A DNA stretch of 64,000 bases from Cunninghamia lanceolata (taxonomy: Eukaryota; Streptophyta; Pinopsida; Cupressales; Cupressaceae), in assembly GCA_027924645.1 (NCBI GenBank), contig BSBN01000047.1, positions 7,006,001 through 7,070,000 of the forward strand. Direction: 5' to 3'. Both the position numbers and the translations under genes were made by a program. Below, piece after piece: positions 1 to 11,129 of this stretch (positions are counted from its first letter, which is position 1; every line of letters starts with the position of its first letter). The notes beneath the pieces are model-generated. The model made no database searches, was not told the origin of the DNA, and saw only the letters and a program-made list of their open reading frames with translations.

Positions 1-1
1 T

Positions 2-33
2 TGATGAAAGGGGGGTAACTCATAAAACACACC
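2..33 (-). repeat. Tip of a chromovirus LTR
   Basis: These 32 bases repeat the outer end of the LTR that starts at 146 and match the 5498 copy slightly better (…gtaactcataaaacacac). The match stops abruptly and copia gag-like sequence follows. It is a truncated LTR remnant of the same family, lying 144 bp from the full element. Confidence 0.7.
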
Positions 34-145
34 TCTAACACCAAGGTGGAATCACATTGCAATAATAATTGAGGAGAGTAAAAATTTGTCTATTGTTGAG
101 TCTAATCACTTAGTTTGATCTCTTATGTCTCATCAAAAGAGACTT
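34..145 (+). pseudogene. Ty1/copia gag relic, part 1
   Basis: One plus-strand frame reads EESKNLSIVES followed, after a stop, by SLMSHQKRL. This resembles the C-terminal part of copia gag (UBN2-type), where an EES/EEAK-DLS segment is followed by a SLMSHE-type helix. The frame is interrupted at 146 by the chromovirus and the gag resumes at 6258. It carries a stop codon and is frameshifted. No start or upstream part is present in the window. The assignment rests on motif resemblance plus the continuity across the insertion. Confidence 0.55.
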
Positions 146-926
146 TGATGAAAGGGGGGTTAACTCAAAAAATACACAATAACAAAAATTGCACACAAAA
201 AATAGAATGATATTTTATTAATATCGGCAAAACATTACATTACAGAAGCTCAAATACAATCAAAGGATGAATCCCCTACAAGCTGCAACACATTACAGCT
301 CCCTCTCACAAGACTCTGGAATTTTCAGCCTTCTGTAACCCCAAATCAACTAGAGTTTCTATTTTCCCGCATTTTCCTGACTCTACACCTTCCCCCTTAA
401 CTCTACTACCCCAAGGATTCCCAAAAATGGTCATGTATAGCCCTTTTTGGTGGTCACCAGCTTAATTTAGAAATTTGCATCTCCCTCCAGAAACAGGTCA
501 ACTTCACGGGACCATAACTTTCGTTCCAACCATTGGATTTTCAATTATAACACCTTTTTCCAAAAGCTCTCAAAAAGACGATGGTGAACAACTAGTATCG
601 AAAGGTAGATTGCTTGGGTTTCCCACCAAATTTCGGGCCCATCCGGAGCCTCTAAGTGCCTCAAATTTGACTTTGAATATTTCAATTGGATTTTGGGAAT
701 TTGAAATTTTAATCTCACAAATGACAAATGATATTGAACTAACTTCTTCACCATTAGCTTCAATTCACAATTCTAGAGGTCTATGTAAGATTTTGTATCC
801 AATTGTGCACAAATGCAAACTTACTAAAAATAGTAACCCTGCCAAATTTAGCCCTTATTGAAAAGAAACATTTTTTATTTGTCGTTCATGCAAGATTGCT
901 CTTACACCCTGGATGCTCCTGCATCA
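146..926 (-). repeat. 3' LTR of the chromovirus
   Basis: 781 bp, starting TGATGAAAGG and ending GCTCCTGCATCA on the plus strand. It is the 3' LTR because the element runs on the minus strand. It matches 5498-6252 along its whole length with small indels. No strong polypurine tract is evident inside it: the adjacent internal bases read TTACCCCGGGTGTC on the minus strand, an unusual PPT. Confidence 0.92.
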
Positions 927-957
927 GACACCCGGGGTAATTTGAAAAGTGACCTTG

Positions 958-2318
958 TTACTTCTCATGAGTTAGAGGGAAACCAAAATCGTTAACCTCA
1001 GTCTCAAATAACCATGATGAATCTTCAATAGGCCTTCCTTTCCATTTCACCAAATATTCCATATACTGCATGTTTCTTGTACTCTTACCCACACGACTAT
1101 CCAGAATGCCCTTTATCTCCTCCTTCTCTGAAGTAGATGCTGGAATGTCCCACTATGTTCCTTTATCCAGTCCATCATCGCGATTACTCTGTCAAACCTG
1201 AACTGTTGAACACTAGTGAAATATTGATGTCATCAGGCAACTCTACCTCAACTGCATTTCCTGAATCATGCTTCTTTAAGATTCTACACGGTGCAAATTT
1301 CTTCATTTTCAACTTATTGTATGTTCCAATTGGGAACCTTTCTTTTCTCAAGTGAACTATGACTTCATCTCTTACCTAGAACTCCTTATATCTCCTCTTT
1401 TGATTTGCCTTAGCCTTGTACTGAATATTCAACTTATAAATGTGCTTTCTCACTTCTTCATGCAAATTCTTCAAGTGTTCTACAAAGTCTTTGGCCTCGG
1501 CACTTGTCTTTTCTCTTTTGTCTAGCTTCCTTAACTCTAAAGCATTTTTTGGACTATTGCCATATACAATCTAGAATGGTGATTTACCAGTACTCCTATT
1601 GACAAAATTGTTGTAAGCGAATTCCACCTGTGGCAAAATCAAATCCCATCCCTTGGGCTTATCTCCTACTAAGCATCGTAGCAGGTTACCCAAACTCCTA
1701 TTCACCACTTCTGTCTATCCATCAGTCTATGGATGGTGTGTAGAACTAAACTTCAAATATGTTTTCCACTTCTTCCACAATATCCTCCGGAAATAACCAA
1801 CAAACTTGGTATCTCAATCTGAAACTATGCTCTTAGGTAGACCATGTAGTCTCACCACTTCCCTAAAAAATAACTCTGCAATATGAACAGCATCATTAGT
1901 CTTCTTATAAGGAATAAAATGGGACATGTTTGAGAATCTGTCAACCACCACAAAAATGGAATCATGTCCTCTCTGTGTCCTTGGTTAACCAAGAACAAAA
2001 TCCATACTAATATCATCCCATGGCTTCTCTGGTATAGGTAATGGCTGATATAGCCCTGTATTCTAACTTGTTCTTTTTGCCATCTGACACATTTTGTAAC
2101 TTTGCACAAATTTCCTCAAATCTTGTTGCAATTGTGGCCAGTAATAAATGTTCACCAACAATAGCAATGGTCTTATCTCGACCAAAGTGTCCAGCTAATC
2201 CTTCACTATGCTTCTCCTTAATCAGGTTCTCTCTCATGGAACTCCTCGGAATGCACAACTGGCTTCCTCTAAATATGACATCTTGGATTATGAAATCCAA
2301 CCATTTTGTCCTATCCAA
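958..2318 (-). pseudogene. Gypsy integrase plus C-terminal chromodomain
   Basis: Minus-strand pol 3' part. The first section (2318 downwards) holds the integrase zinc-binding region with GLAGHFGRDKT, where the Cys pair is disturbed by a frameshift near 2110. The DDE core follows: WDDISMDF (first Asp), IVSD then a stop (second Asp), and a TDG…TEVVNRSL segment (Glu) with in-frame stops around 1800-1690. Near the end, LPDDINISLVFN marks the C-terminal domain. The last ~45 codons (961-1085) read MEYLVKWKGRPIEDSSWLF, a classic chromodomain with its aromatic residues, which places the element among chromoviruses. The stop is TAA at 958-960. Integrase inserts the cDNA; the chromodomain is thought to steer it to modified chromatin. 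Confidence 0.85.
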
Positions 2319-2348
2319 AGTAACATGTTCCAGACAAGATTTCCAGGT

Positions 2349-4317
2349 CTATGCAAAATCTGGATCTTCAGGGTACAAACTTTTGAGCTCATCAAACCCA
2401 ACAACCTCCATCGTCATTTCTGTCAACAAATTTTGCCTTCTGCTCAAGGCATCTGCAACTCTGTTGGACTTCCCACTCCTGTGCTTCAAAACAAAAGTAT
2501 AACTCTGCAAACACTCAACCCATTTTAAGTGCCTTTGATTTAACTTTCCTTGACTATTAAGATACTGCAAAGTCTCATGATCAGTATATAAAACAAACTC
2601 TTTTGACAACAAATAATGTCTCCATTTCTTCAAAGCCTGAACTATTACATAAAACTCCTGATCATAAACAGAATACATTTTCTTGGCATTATTAAGCTTC
2701 TCACTAAAATAGGCAATGGGTTTACCTTCTTGACTCAAAATAGCTCCTATATCACTACCACTAGCATCACAATCTACCTGAAATACCTTATTGAAATCTA
2801 GAAGTGCCAAAACAAGTTGTTCTATGACTTTCTGCTTCAATGTATCAAAACTCTTGTCTGCTTCTTTAGTCCATCTAAACTCTTTTCTATCCCCTCTCAT
2901 TGTCTCAGTTAGGGGTACACAAATGCTACTGAAATCCCTGATAAACTTTCTGTAAAAATTTGCCAAACCATGAAAAGATCTTACCTCGAAAGCACTCTTT
3001 GAAGTAGGCCATTCAATGATAGCCCTCACCTTCTCTAGGTCCATCTTAAGACCTTCCTTTAAGACAACAAATCCCAAGTGCGCCAACTCCTTCTTAGTAA
3101 AACTACATTTGTTGAGATTGATCAACAACTTCTCCTCCGTCAGCTTCTCTAAGACTCTTCTGATATACATCAAATGCTCATCCCAAGTCTTACTGAAAAT
3201 CAAAATGTCATCTAAATAAACAATAAAAAAACTTCCCAAAAATTCTTTCAATACCTCGTTCATGAGCCGCATGAATGTGCTCGGTGCATTGGTTAGCCCA
3301 AATGGCATGACTAACCACTCATACAAACCTTCCTTTGTTTTGAAGGCTGGCTTCCACTCGTCTCCTCCTCTGATTCAAATCTGGTGATACCCACTCTTTA
3401 CATCAATCTTCGTGAAGTACTTGGCTCAACTCAAAAAATCTATTAGGTCATCCATTCTAGGCAATGGAAATCTGTACTTGATTGTGATCTTGTTGATGGC
3501 ACGGGAATCTGTACACATCCTCCACTCTCCATCTTTCTTCGGTGCTAGTACTGCAGGTATCGCACATGGACTTAGGCTTTCTCTTATCAATCCCTTCCTC
3601 AACAACTCCTAAACTTGTCTGTTCAACTCTCCACTCTCTGTTGGAGTCATTCTATGCACTACCTTGTTTGGCAAACTAGCTCCTAGTATCAAATCCATTT
3701 GATGCCTTATCTTCCTTACTGGTGGCAAACCTTCTGGTACATTATCAGAGATAATATCTTGAAATTCTTCCAACATATCTAAGACTTCTGTTGGTACATC
3801 TTCACATTTCTCTCGACTAGTCTTAGGAATCAATGCAAAACAATGACGCTCATGCTTCATACCCTCCAAAAATTTCCCACCATCTACCAAGCAAATTCTC
3901 TTCTACCTCCTTCAAGGGCTTCAACTTATGACAAACTCCATCCTTTGTTAGGGAATATGTGTTTGCACAACCATCATGGGCAGCGCTCCTATTATACTGC
4001 CACGGCCTCCCCAATAATATATGACATGCATCCATCCATATGATGTCACACAGCACCTCATCATAGTAGTCACCAATCTTGAACTTCACTAAACACTCAT
4101 CATTGACCAAAGCTCTATGGTCCTTCTGCAACCTTGCAATCCAGTATGGATGCGGATGCTTTCTTCTTGTCAACTTCAACTTGTCAACCGTCTCCTCTAA
4201 AACGAGATTATCAGTGCTTCCACTGTCAATAATAATATCACAACACTCACCTTCACATTTGCACCTTGTGCGGAATAAACTCTTCCTCTGATTGGGTTCT
4301 TTCTCCTCATTCCACAA
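2349..4317 (-). pseudogene. Gypsy protease, reverse transcriptase and RNase H
   Basis: The protease lies at about 4100-4317: DIIIDSGSTDNLVLEE gives the catalytic DSG-type motif, and HILLGRPWQYNR the second conserved segment. RT follows from about 3890 to 2900, with [19 protein letters not shown], the active site [11 protein letters not shown] near 3220, and LGFVV downstream. RNase H is in the intact stretch 2349-3326, with [29 protein letters not shown] and [11 protein letters not shown]. The frame is open from 3326 to 2349 (325 codons). Upstream it is broken by stops and frame changes near 3380-3420 and 3609. The product would copy the element RNA into DNA in cytoplasmic particles. Confidence 0.9.
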
Positions 4318-4371
4318 AGTTCTTCTGACAACTAGGGTTTCTCCCCTTTCAACATCTTCAAAGCGCTCAGA

Positions 4372-5396
4372 TTGCGCATCCTAATCGACATGTGCAACTC
4401 GTGCATTACCTTCAGGTCTTCTATTTGTCCTTCCTTGATGTTGCGGACACTCGTATGCTCGATGTCCTCCACATTAGAAACAGGTTCCTCTGAAACCTCC
4501 TCTTATAGGTCATTGCCAAGGTCTGCCTCTTCCTCTTCCTCATTGCTCACCATTGTTCTAGTCACGAGGGCGGTAGGTATTATCTCCTCTTTGATTTCGA
4601 TTGGTGCTGACTTATTCACTTTTCTTTGAATCTTCATTTCAGCCCCCATAGGGTCTTCCACCAGTCCTCCCGCCTTGACCTCTTCCCCTTTACTTGCTGT
4701 CAAATCTTTTATTCAGCTTCTCTTGCACCTTTAGGGAAAATTGGTATGCATCTTCTATGGTGGTCATTCTGACCAGGCTCAGTGCCTCTTGAATACTTGG
4801 CCTCAAAATATTAATGTAACAGGCTACCTTCTCCTTGTTGGCCTCTACATGACCGGTTCTGATAGTAATCTTATAAAACTCTTCTGTATACTCATTAACA
4901 GACTTGTTGCCTTGCTTCAATCCTTGCAGCTTCTTCAACAACTCCATCTCATAACCCACAGGAATGAACTGCTTCTTCAGTTTCTCCACCATCCAATCCC
5001 ATCTGGTGATCTTTCCTTTTCCTTTTCTATTCCTCTATAACTTGACCCTTCAATTTTGTTTTTGCAAACTTGACCCTTCAAATATTCCTCCATTGCATTG
5101 ATCCAATCAATAAGCTATTCTGGATTCAAATCTCCAGAATATGTAGAAACTTCGATCCTGGGCCTCTTTCCAATCTTAGAAATGGCCCTCAACAACCTAA
5201 CTTCTGCAGGATCTTCTACAGCTTCTTGTTCTTCCTCAGATAGCTCCTCTTCTGCTTCATCCTCGCTTTCTTCTCTTGTTCTTGGCTCAAACCCTCTTCC
5301 CAACTCCTCTTGCAATGCATTGATTTGTCTTTGCAGGGCTCTAAAACCCTCTTTCGTCAAAGCATTCCTCCCAATACGATTTCTTCGTGGAGCCAT
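4372..5396 (-). pseudogene. Gypsy gag with degenerate zinc knuckle
   Basis: The start ATG at 5396 gives MAPRRNRIGRN, followed by an acidic Glu-rich linker, 92 bp inside the PBS. The capsid-like section lies at 4690-4992 (LKKQFIPVGYEMELLKKLQGLKQG, then NEYTEEF), which is typical of the retrotransposon gag domain. A frame break separates the two parts around 5040-5115. A single zinc knuckle is visible at about 4434-4475, reading C-F-stop-C-G-G-H-R-A-Y-E-C. It has a stop codon and two fewer residues than the usual C-x2-C-x4-H-x4-C, so it is non-functional. Gag would package the element RNA. Confidence 0.8.
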
Positions 5397-5484
5397 TTTG
5401 ATCTCCGTAGCAAACCCAGAACCTCAGGTCCTGGTGCAAACTACACCACGGTCGCCAATTTATCTACAAAATCAGGAACCCTTC

Positions 5485-5495
5485 CTCTGATACCA
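5485..5495 (-). other. Primer-binding site, initiator tRNA-Met type
   Basis: The minus strand reads TGGTATCAGAG, two bases inside the 5' LTR boundary at 5498. It is complementary to the 3' end of plant initiator tRNA-Met, the usual primer for minus-strand DNA synthesis in copia elements and many gypsy elements. Confidence 0.9.
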
Positions 5496-5497
5496 CT

Positions 5498-6252
5498 TGA
5501 TGAAGGGCAGGTAACTCATAAAACACACAATAACAGAAATTACACAAAGAAAATAGAATGATATTTTATTAATATGGGCAAAACATTACATTACAGAAGC
5601 TTAAATACAATCAGAGGATGAATCCCCTACAGGCTGCAACACATTACAGCTCCCTCTCTTAAGACTCTAGAATTTTCAGCCTTCTATAACCCCAAATCAA
5701 GTAGAGTTTCTATTTTCCCGCCTTTTCCTGACTATACACCTTCCCCCTTAACTCTACTACCCCAAAGGTTCCCAAAAATGGTCATATATAGCCCTTTTTC
5801 ACTGTCACCAGCTTAATTTTGAAATTTGCATCTCCCTCCAGAAACAGGTCAACTTCGCGAGGCCATAACTTTCCATCTGACTGTTGGATTTTCAATTATA
5901 ATACATTTTCAGAAATCTCTCGAAAAGACGATGGTGTACAAAAAATATCAAAAGATAGACTGCTTGGGTTTCCTACCAAAGTTCGTGCCCATCCGGAGCC
6001 TCTAAGTGCGTCAAATTTACCTTTGAATATTTCAATAGGATTTTTGGAATTTCAAATTTTAATATCTCACAAATGACAAATGATATTCATGTGATTTCTT
6101 CACCATTAGCTTCAATTCAATATTCTAGAGGTCTGTGTAAGATTTTGTATCCAACCGTGCACAAATGCAAACTTACTAAAAATAGTAACCCTACCAAATT
6201 TAGCCCTTATTGAAAAAAAACATTTTTTTTTTGGGTTGATGCTCCTGCATCA
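5498..6252 (-). repeat. 5' LTR of the chromovirus
   Basis: 755 bp, TGATG…CATCA, the promoter-bearing LTR for the minus-strand element. The PBS lies directly to its left and the target duplication AACTT directly to its right. It differs from the 146-926 copy by scattered substitutions and a few indels. Confidence 0.92.
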
Positions 6253-6470
6253 AACTTAGAGACACATTTGGAGAAAGTGATGAGAATGTTTTTATCCCCA
6301 AAATTACAGATCACAAAGAATGAAGGTACCAACAATAAAAGCAACCAAGGGCAAGGCAAAGAAAGGAATCTGAATTATTCAAGAGGAAACATAGGAAGAG
6401 GTAGATGCAGATTTGACAAGAGAAATATTCAGTGTTATCATTGCAACAAGTATGGTCACTGTTGACCTAT
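6253..6470 (+). pseudogene. Ty1/copia gag relic, part 2, with zinc knuckle
   Basis: The plus-strand frame resumes the gag broken at 145: LEKVMRMF, a Lys/Asn/Gly-rich basic stretch, then the zinc knuckle start CYHCNKYGHC just before a stop at 6463. The knuckle has C-x2-C-x4-H but loses the last Cys spacing. Removing the chromovirus and one copy of its target duplication brings the two halves into close register. The copia may continue at 13700, which has the same orientation and lineage, but ~2.2 kb of unrelated sequence besides repeat A lies between. Confidence 0.7.
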
Positions 6471-7565
6471 TTTAGCCTTTCAAGACTTAAAATGGTTTAC
6501 CTGAAAATCTTGCACTACTTCCACCAAATATATCCGATCTGAGATACCTTAAATGGAAGAAAATTTCCTTGTGAAAATCCAAAATATTCATAAGTCAATT
6601 TGTAGGAGTAGATATTTAAAATCAGATAGATCTAGTTGGAAGCATGCCCAAGTAAACACTGCATCCTGCTAAGGAGCCAAATGTGTACCTACAATTTAAT
6701 TTTGGTGAAGATATGATGAATTTTGGCTAAGATCCGCTTTGTGTTCTTCTTCGTCAAGAATAGTAGCCGCGTTTCTCCACTGATCAAGACTTTCCTTTTG
6801 CCCAAATATGAAACTCCTCAGGCTACTGATGATGTCCGTTTGCTCTCCTTCCACTCGTACAAGATTTGGTTGAATTGTAGTTGGTCTAAGATCTGGTTGT
6901 TGAAATGGAGCTGTAGGACGCCAGAAAGTCATTCCCGTGTCCTAAGCCTAAGCTTGTTTGAAGTTTTATGCCTCATGCCCCATGGGTGCCAGAGAACTGT
7001 TGGCGTTTCAATTCGCACCTTTGGAATGCTAGTTCAAAACGGACAACTCTGCACAGATAAACTGCTCACATATTATGAGAGGGAGTTCCCTTTTTGCTGA
7101 TGTTCGCTTGAAACATAAATAAAACCAAATTTGCCTATCTTGTTTTTGATTTTCAGCTGCGAGCACAAAGTTATAAAACTCTATTGCGCTGCAGAAGAGG
7201 TTTTTCTTTTTAAAGTAGCTAACTACAACTAGGCCTAAACTAATTGACGTTTTTAATCTCCTAAGTAAATTCAAAGCAAAGGGATTAAAAGTGGACAAGG
7301 AATGAAATGTTGTACCACAAAAACTTAAATTTCTCCTAGATTCACATCACAAGACTCATTGTACTTTAATGCTGAAAACTGAAATAAAATCTACGAAAGC
7401 CACACATCTGACGACAAAACTGGATGATCTGAGATAGAAAATTAGAGCAAAAGGCAGGCATGAGACTTCTATTTCAATATCATAAAGTCGATACAACTCC
7501 AGGACAATAGTATTGTAGCAAAAGACAGGCATACAATAAGCGATCAAACATTCGAGAACAGATAA
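6471..7565. other. Unassigned segment between copia relic and repeat A
   Basis: About 1.1 kb with no recognised element. On the minus strand 6696-6932 is open for 78 codons, including a polar and acidic section (ILDEEEHKADL), and could be a stray exon or exon remnant. I do not recognise it. No splice context or second exon supports it, so it is not called a gene. Confidence 0.35.
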
Positions 7566-10134
7566 AGTTTTTACTGTGAAAAGATATTGCGCTTTCCAAG
7601 TAGAAACGATCTTCTTATCTTTAGCTGAATCAACAGAATTGTGTGTTATTTTCAAGTCGAAGATAATGATCTCAAACACCGGTCTATTTTCAGCCATAGT
7701 CTACTATAACCCCTGGATGCATTGACGCAAATCATGAGCATTGTACTTTAATTAATAAAACTGTGAAAGTATAACTCTCCCTTTAGTCACAAATTCTTCC
7801 ACCCAATCCTTCATGTGCCTCCCATAGATGACCAACTAACTGAACTGTTGCTGATCAGCCGGTGATCCCAGATTCGGAGGAAGCATTAAATTAGCCTATG
7901 ATGTGCCATGGAAAAGGTTGGAAATGTACTGCCACAACTGCCTAACTTCAGCCATAAGGGCTGCGTTGTCTTCTCCATCCTTCAACACCCTCTCCTTCAG
8001 ATTATCCGCTGCAACCTCGAAGAGATTTACATCTGTATGCTGGGTAGTCCTACCAAGGTTTGCTTTGACAACCTTTAAGTCATCAACCTCAATATCATCA
8101 ACATCCTTATCTTCTGGAGGTGTTGCAGTTTCTAGGATCATTTCTCCATCAACATTCCTCTCAATGTGAACTTGCCTCTTCATTTTCCTGTCTGGGGTTT
8201 CTTGGTAGACGCTATTAAGCTCTATCTAGTTGAACTGATATGAAGGCTTTCTCCTCTTTCTTCCCAGAATGTTTTCAAGCCAGGATGAGCCATCCTCTCT
8301 TGGAATCTCGATTCTAACTTCATTATCTCCTGATGGACCAATATGTGTCTTGGAGTTATGAACTGACGAATCTGGTTCTGAGTCAATGTGAAAGGAGAAG
8401 AACTAGGTGAAGGTGGAGAAACATGAACACAAGGCAATGTTTCTACATGCGGAGCTGGTTCAGTGGGAACTTCTAATGGAACTGATGGCTGTTCCTGCTG
8501 AAAATGAACTGGAGACTCAACCTTTTTCGTCTTCAACTTGGCCATCTTTGTTCCTTCTGGGAGGACATCATAGCTTTAACCCTTTGTTTTGGTTTGGAAG
8601 TGGAAGGTTCTGATGGTTGAACAACTGGCAGCTCTGCAACCGGAATGGGTTCTTTCCACTTACTTTTCAAGAATATCAAACAGTTTTTGATAACTCGGCT
8701 CGTTCTTTCCTCGATCGATGTGCTCTCTTTAGTTGACCAATTAACTGATGGCAATGGTTGTTGCTCAACCTGATCTCTGAAATATGTGGCAAGTAAAACT
8801 CCACCATCATATGACAAGCCTTCTACATCTTCTAACAAAATATCAGCCAACTGTCGAAGAGTAAACCTATTGTAACTGCGTTCTCGCACTTCAAACTCAT
8901 TAGCACAATTAGTCCAGAAATCTTCAACTCAATGTGTATGCACACAATTTTGACCAGTGTGATGCAAAAACACCACGAGGATCATATGAAGACCTCCTGT
9001 CGAAAAACTTAAGACCATACTTGGACATTTTACTTCCAATCACTTTGGCATCTACTCCAGATCTACATCTGTAAATTCCCATCCCAATTGAAAAATTGAA
9101 AGTCGGCTTGCGTCTGCTATGCAGAAATGTATGAACCTCATAGACTTGTCTCAGAAATTCCATCAAAGCTACCTCATCGGTCGGATATCTTGGCAACATG
9201 GCTGGCTCTCCTAAGAAGCCATATACTCTGATGTAGGAAAAAGTGCAAAACTGGATAAACCAATCAGCCCATTCTCCCATTGCCATTCTGGCATCCACTG
9301 AAAATCGTATATGCAACTCATTATCCAGATCTCACACTGCATGCATCGGGAATGCATCATTTACCCGCCTATAATGTCGCTCAGCCTGAGAACATTCCAA
9401 CTGTGGGAAATGGTGATAAACATGCTAAATGTCCAGAGTTCCAACAATATTCAAACCTCTAAATTGACCCTGAAAGGCCATCAGATATACAAGGTATGAC
9501 ATCATGTGGAAATCATGGGCCCTTTGAAAATCAGTTATTTGCTGTGGAGACTATCATTGATGAGTGCCGACCAATCATAGAATTATGTTCCGTCAACAAT
9601 CTAGGACATGATGTAAAACATCCAACGCTGGAATTTGTTAGCATCTGCCTAACCCGTGATTCGACTTAGTAGAGTAATCATTATTGAATGTTCCTCCTTG
9701 AACTCTCCACGTCCAACATTCTTTGGCATGACATTCTGCTTTTCCTTCAACTACCTATGAGCAATCTTTTTGCGGTACTTTTCTTTATCATTGTCTCACA
9801 CCCTTTTGCATTCTTCAATCGAAACAACCAAGTTTTCTCTCCAGATTGGTATTGAAAAACACTTCTCAATATTGTTCGGCCTCAGGCTCCAGAGCACACG
9901 TCCATCTCTTGATTGGATTTCTCCTGTGACCGAATTGTAATGCGTCATACAAGCAATTACGAATTCGATACTTTGCACTGTGATGGGGAAAGATGCTGCT
10001 GCAAGCAACCTGGAGTGATTCAGATTCCTGATAGTGTTGTTTCTTGCATCTTCCAAAGGATGTAAATTGAACACTAGAAGTACTTTATGCAAGTCTGTCT
10101 CAAAAGTTCTAAGGTAATCGTGAACCAACGCCAT
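7566..10134 (-). pseudogene. ORF Y, copy A (unknown protein, truncated)
   Basis: A run of minus-strand open segments that line up with 31637-34670 (10134-9796, 9316-8924, 8889-8533, 8545-8222, 8183-7896, 7697-7566). It begins MALVHDYLRTFETDLHKVL; the start is placed by alignment with B. The middle section, with FIQFCTFSYIRVYGF and RSGVDAKVIGS, is the best conserved: about 80% identical to B over ~120 residues by eye. A Pro/Ser/Lys-rich linker follows (8533-8700), then a helical C-terminal part with MAEVRQLWQYISNLFHG. Frameshifts and stops break it at least five times. I do not recognise the family and see no RT, integrase, transposase or zinc-knuckle motif. Homology to B ends near 7566 after YLFTVKT. 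Confidence 0.65.
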
Positions 10135-10784
10135 TTTAGGCTTGATCTCAACTGGAGTGTACTACATACTAAAAGATTTGAAAAATGACTATGAACACAC
10201 CTATGTTGGAAAAATCTTGGACAACAAGCTGAAAATTACTTGCTGATTTCTTCTAAAAAGCAAAATGTGAGCCAAAAACTGGCACATGGGTTTTGTAGAC
10301 AATTCCGTTTCAAAGCAACCCAGATTGTCGGATTTTAAAAAAGCAGAGGATTTCCCGAAAAAGCAGCAAAAACGCAGATTCTCGAAAAAAGCAAATTTCC
10401 CAATCTTCAAAAGGATGAAATTCTAGATGGACCCATTTCGATGAAAATTGAAAAAGCTTCGGTCCTGTTTCTGAAAAATGATACCCTAGAAAAAAAAAGA
10501 CCATCAAAAAGTGTGCCTCCCTGCTTCCTCATCCCGAAACTACAAAAAACGCTGAAAAAACACTTCGTTTGAGCCTTCAAATCTTTGTTGAAAGAAAATA
10601 AAAATCTTCCTCTGGATGCAACCTGCAAAAAGATAATAAAATAAAAGAAGCCAAAGCTTGTCTTTATAGAACTTTAGGGCATAAAACCAGCTTTCTTCGT
10701 GAAAGAATAAAGCTTCAATCTTATCCATGAAGAAAGCATCTTTTAAAGCGCAAATCCAAATAAATATCTTTGAATAGGAAGAAT

Positions 10785-10796
10785 CCCTATTTTATA
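10785..10796 (-). promoter_or_regulatory. TATA box of repeat A
   Basis: The minus strand reads TATAAAATAGGG, about 650 bp upstream of ORF Y. In repeat B the corresponding bases (near 31031) read CAAAATAGAG, so B appears to have lost the box. The flanking sequence is well conserved between copies, consistent with a core promoter. Confidence 0.5.
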
Positions 10797-11129
10797 GCTG
10801 CCTACGACTTAATGTGTAAGATAATGAAAAATATTTTCTTTGATGATGTCATCAAACACGCGAGGTTGCAAAAGTGTTAGCCAACTTTTCCTTCATTTTG
10901 ACACTTTTGCACTCGTTTTGACTCCAATATGGCCTACCCCTGATTTCAACAAAATGGCAAACTGTCACCATTGACTAAAAAAGTTGACGAATCATGGCAC
11001 CTTGAAGATTTATCAACCGTGATTCCATTCCCAGCCTCAAACTGACAATCTGACGACAAATCTGACCTCTGAAACCTGTCGTTGGACTAAGATCGGAAAA
11101 CAACTGCAAGGAAACACTGCCAAACGCAA

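Larger units (their letters stand above)
146..6252 (-). mobile_element. Full-length Ty3/gypsy chromovirus
   Basis: A 6,107-bp minus-strand LTR retrotransposon. Both LTRs have TGATG…CATCA ends. The flanks carry a near-perfect 5-bp target duplication (GACTT at 141-145, AACTT at 6253-6257). A primer-binding site complementary to initiator tRNA-Met abuts the right (5') LTR. Gag, zinc knuckle, aspartic protease, RT, RNase H, integrase and a chromodomain follow in the standard order on the minus strand. The reading frames have several stops and shifts, so it is no longer autonomous. The two LTRs differ at roughly 9% of positions in the first ~185 bp by eye, so the insertion is older than the copia at 23338. 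Confidence 0.93.

Noticed and set aside
6696..6932. Host gene exon on the minus strand
   Set aside because: The composition is gene-like, but no second exon or family could be recognised. Left as unassigned.
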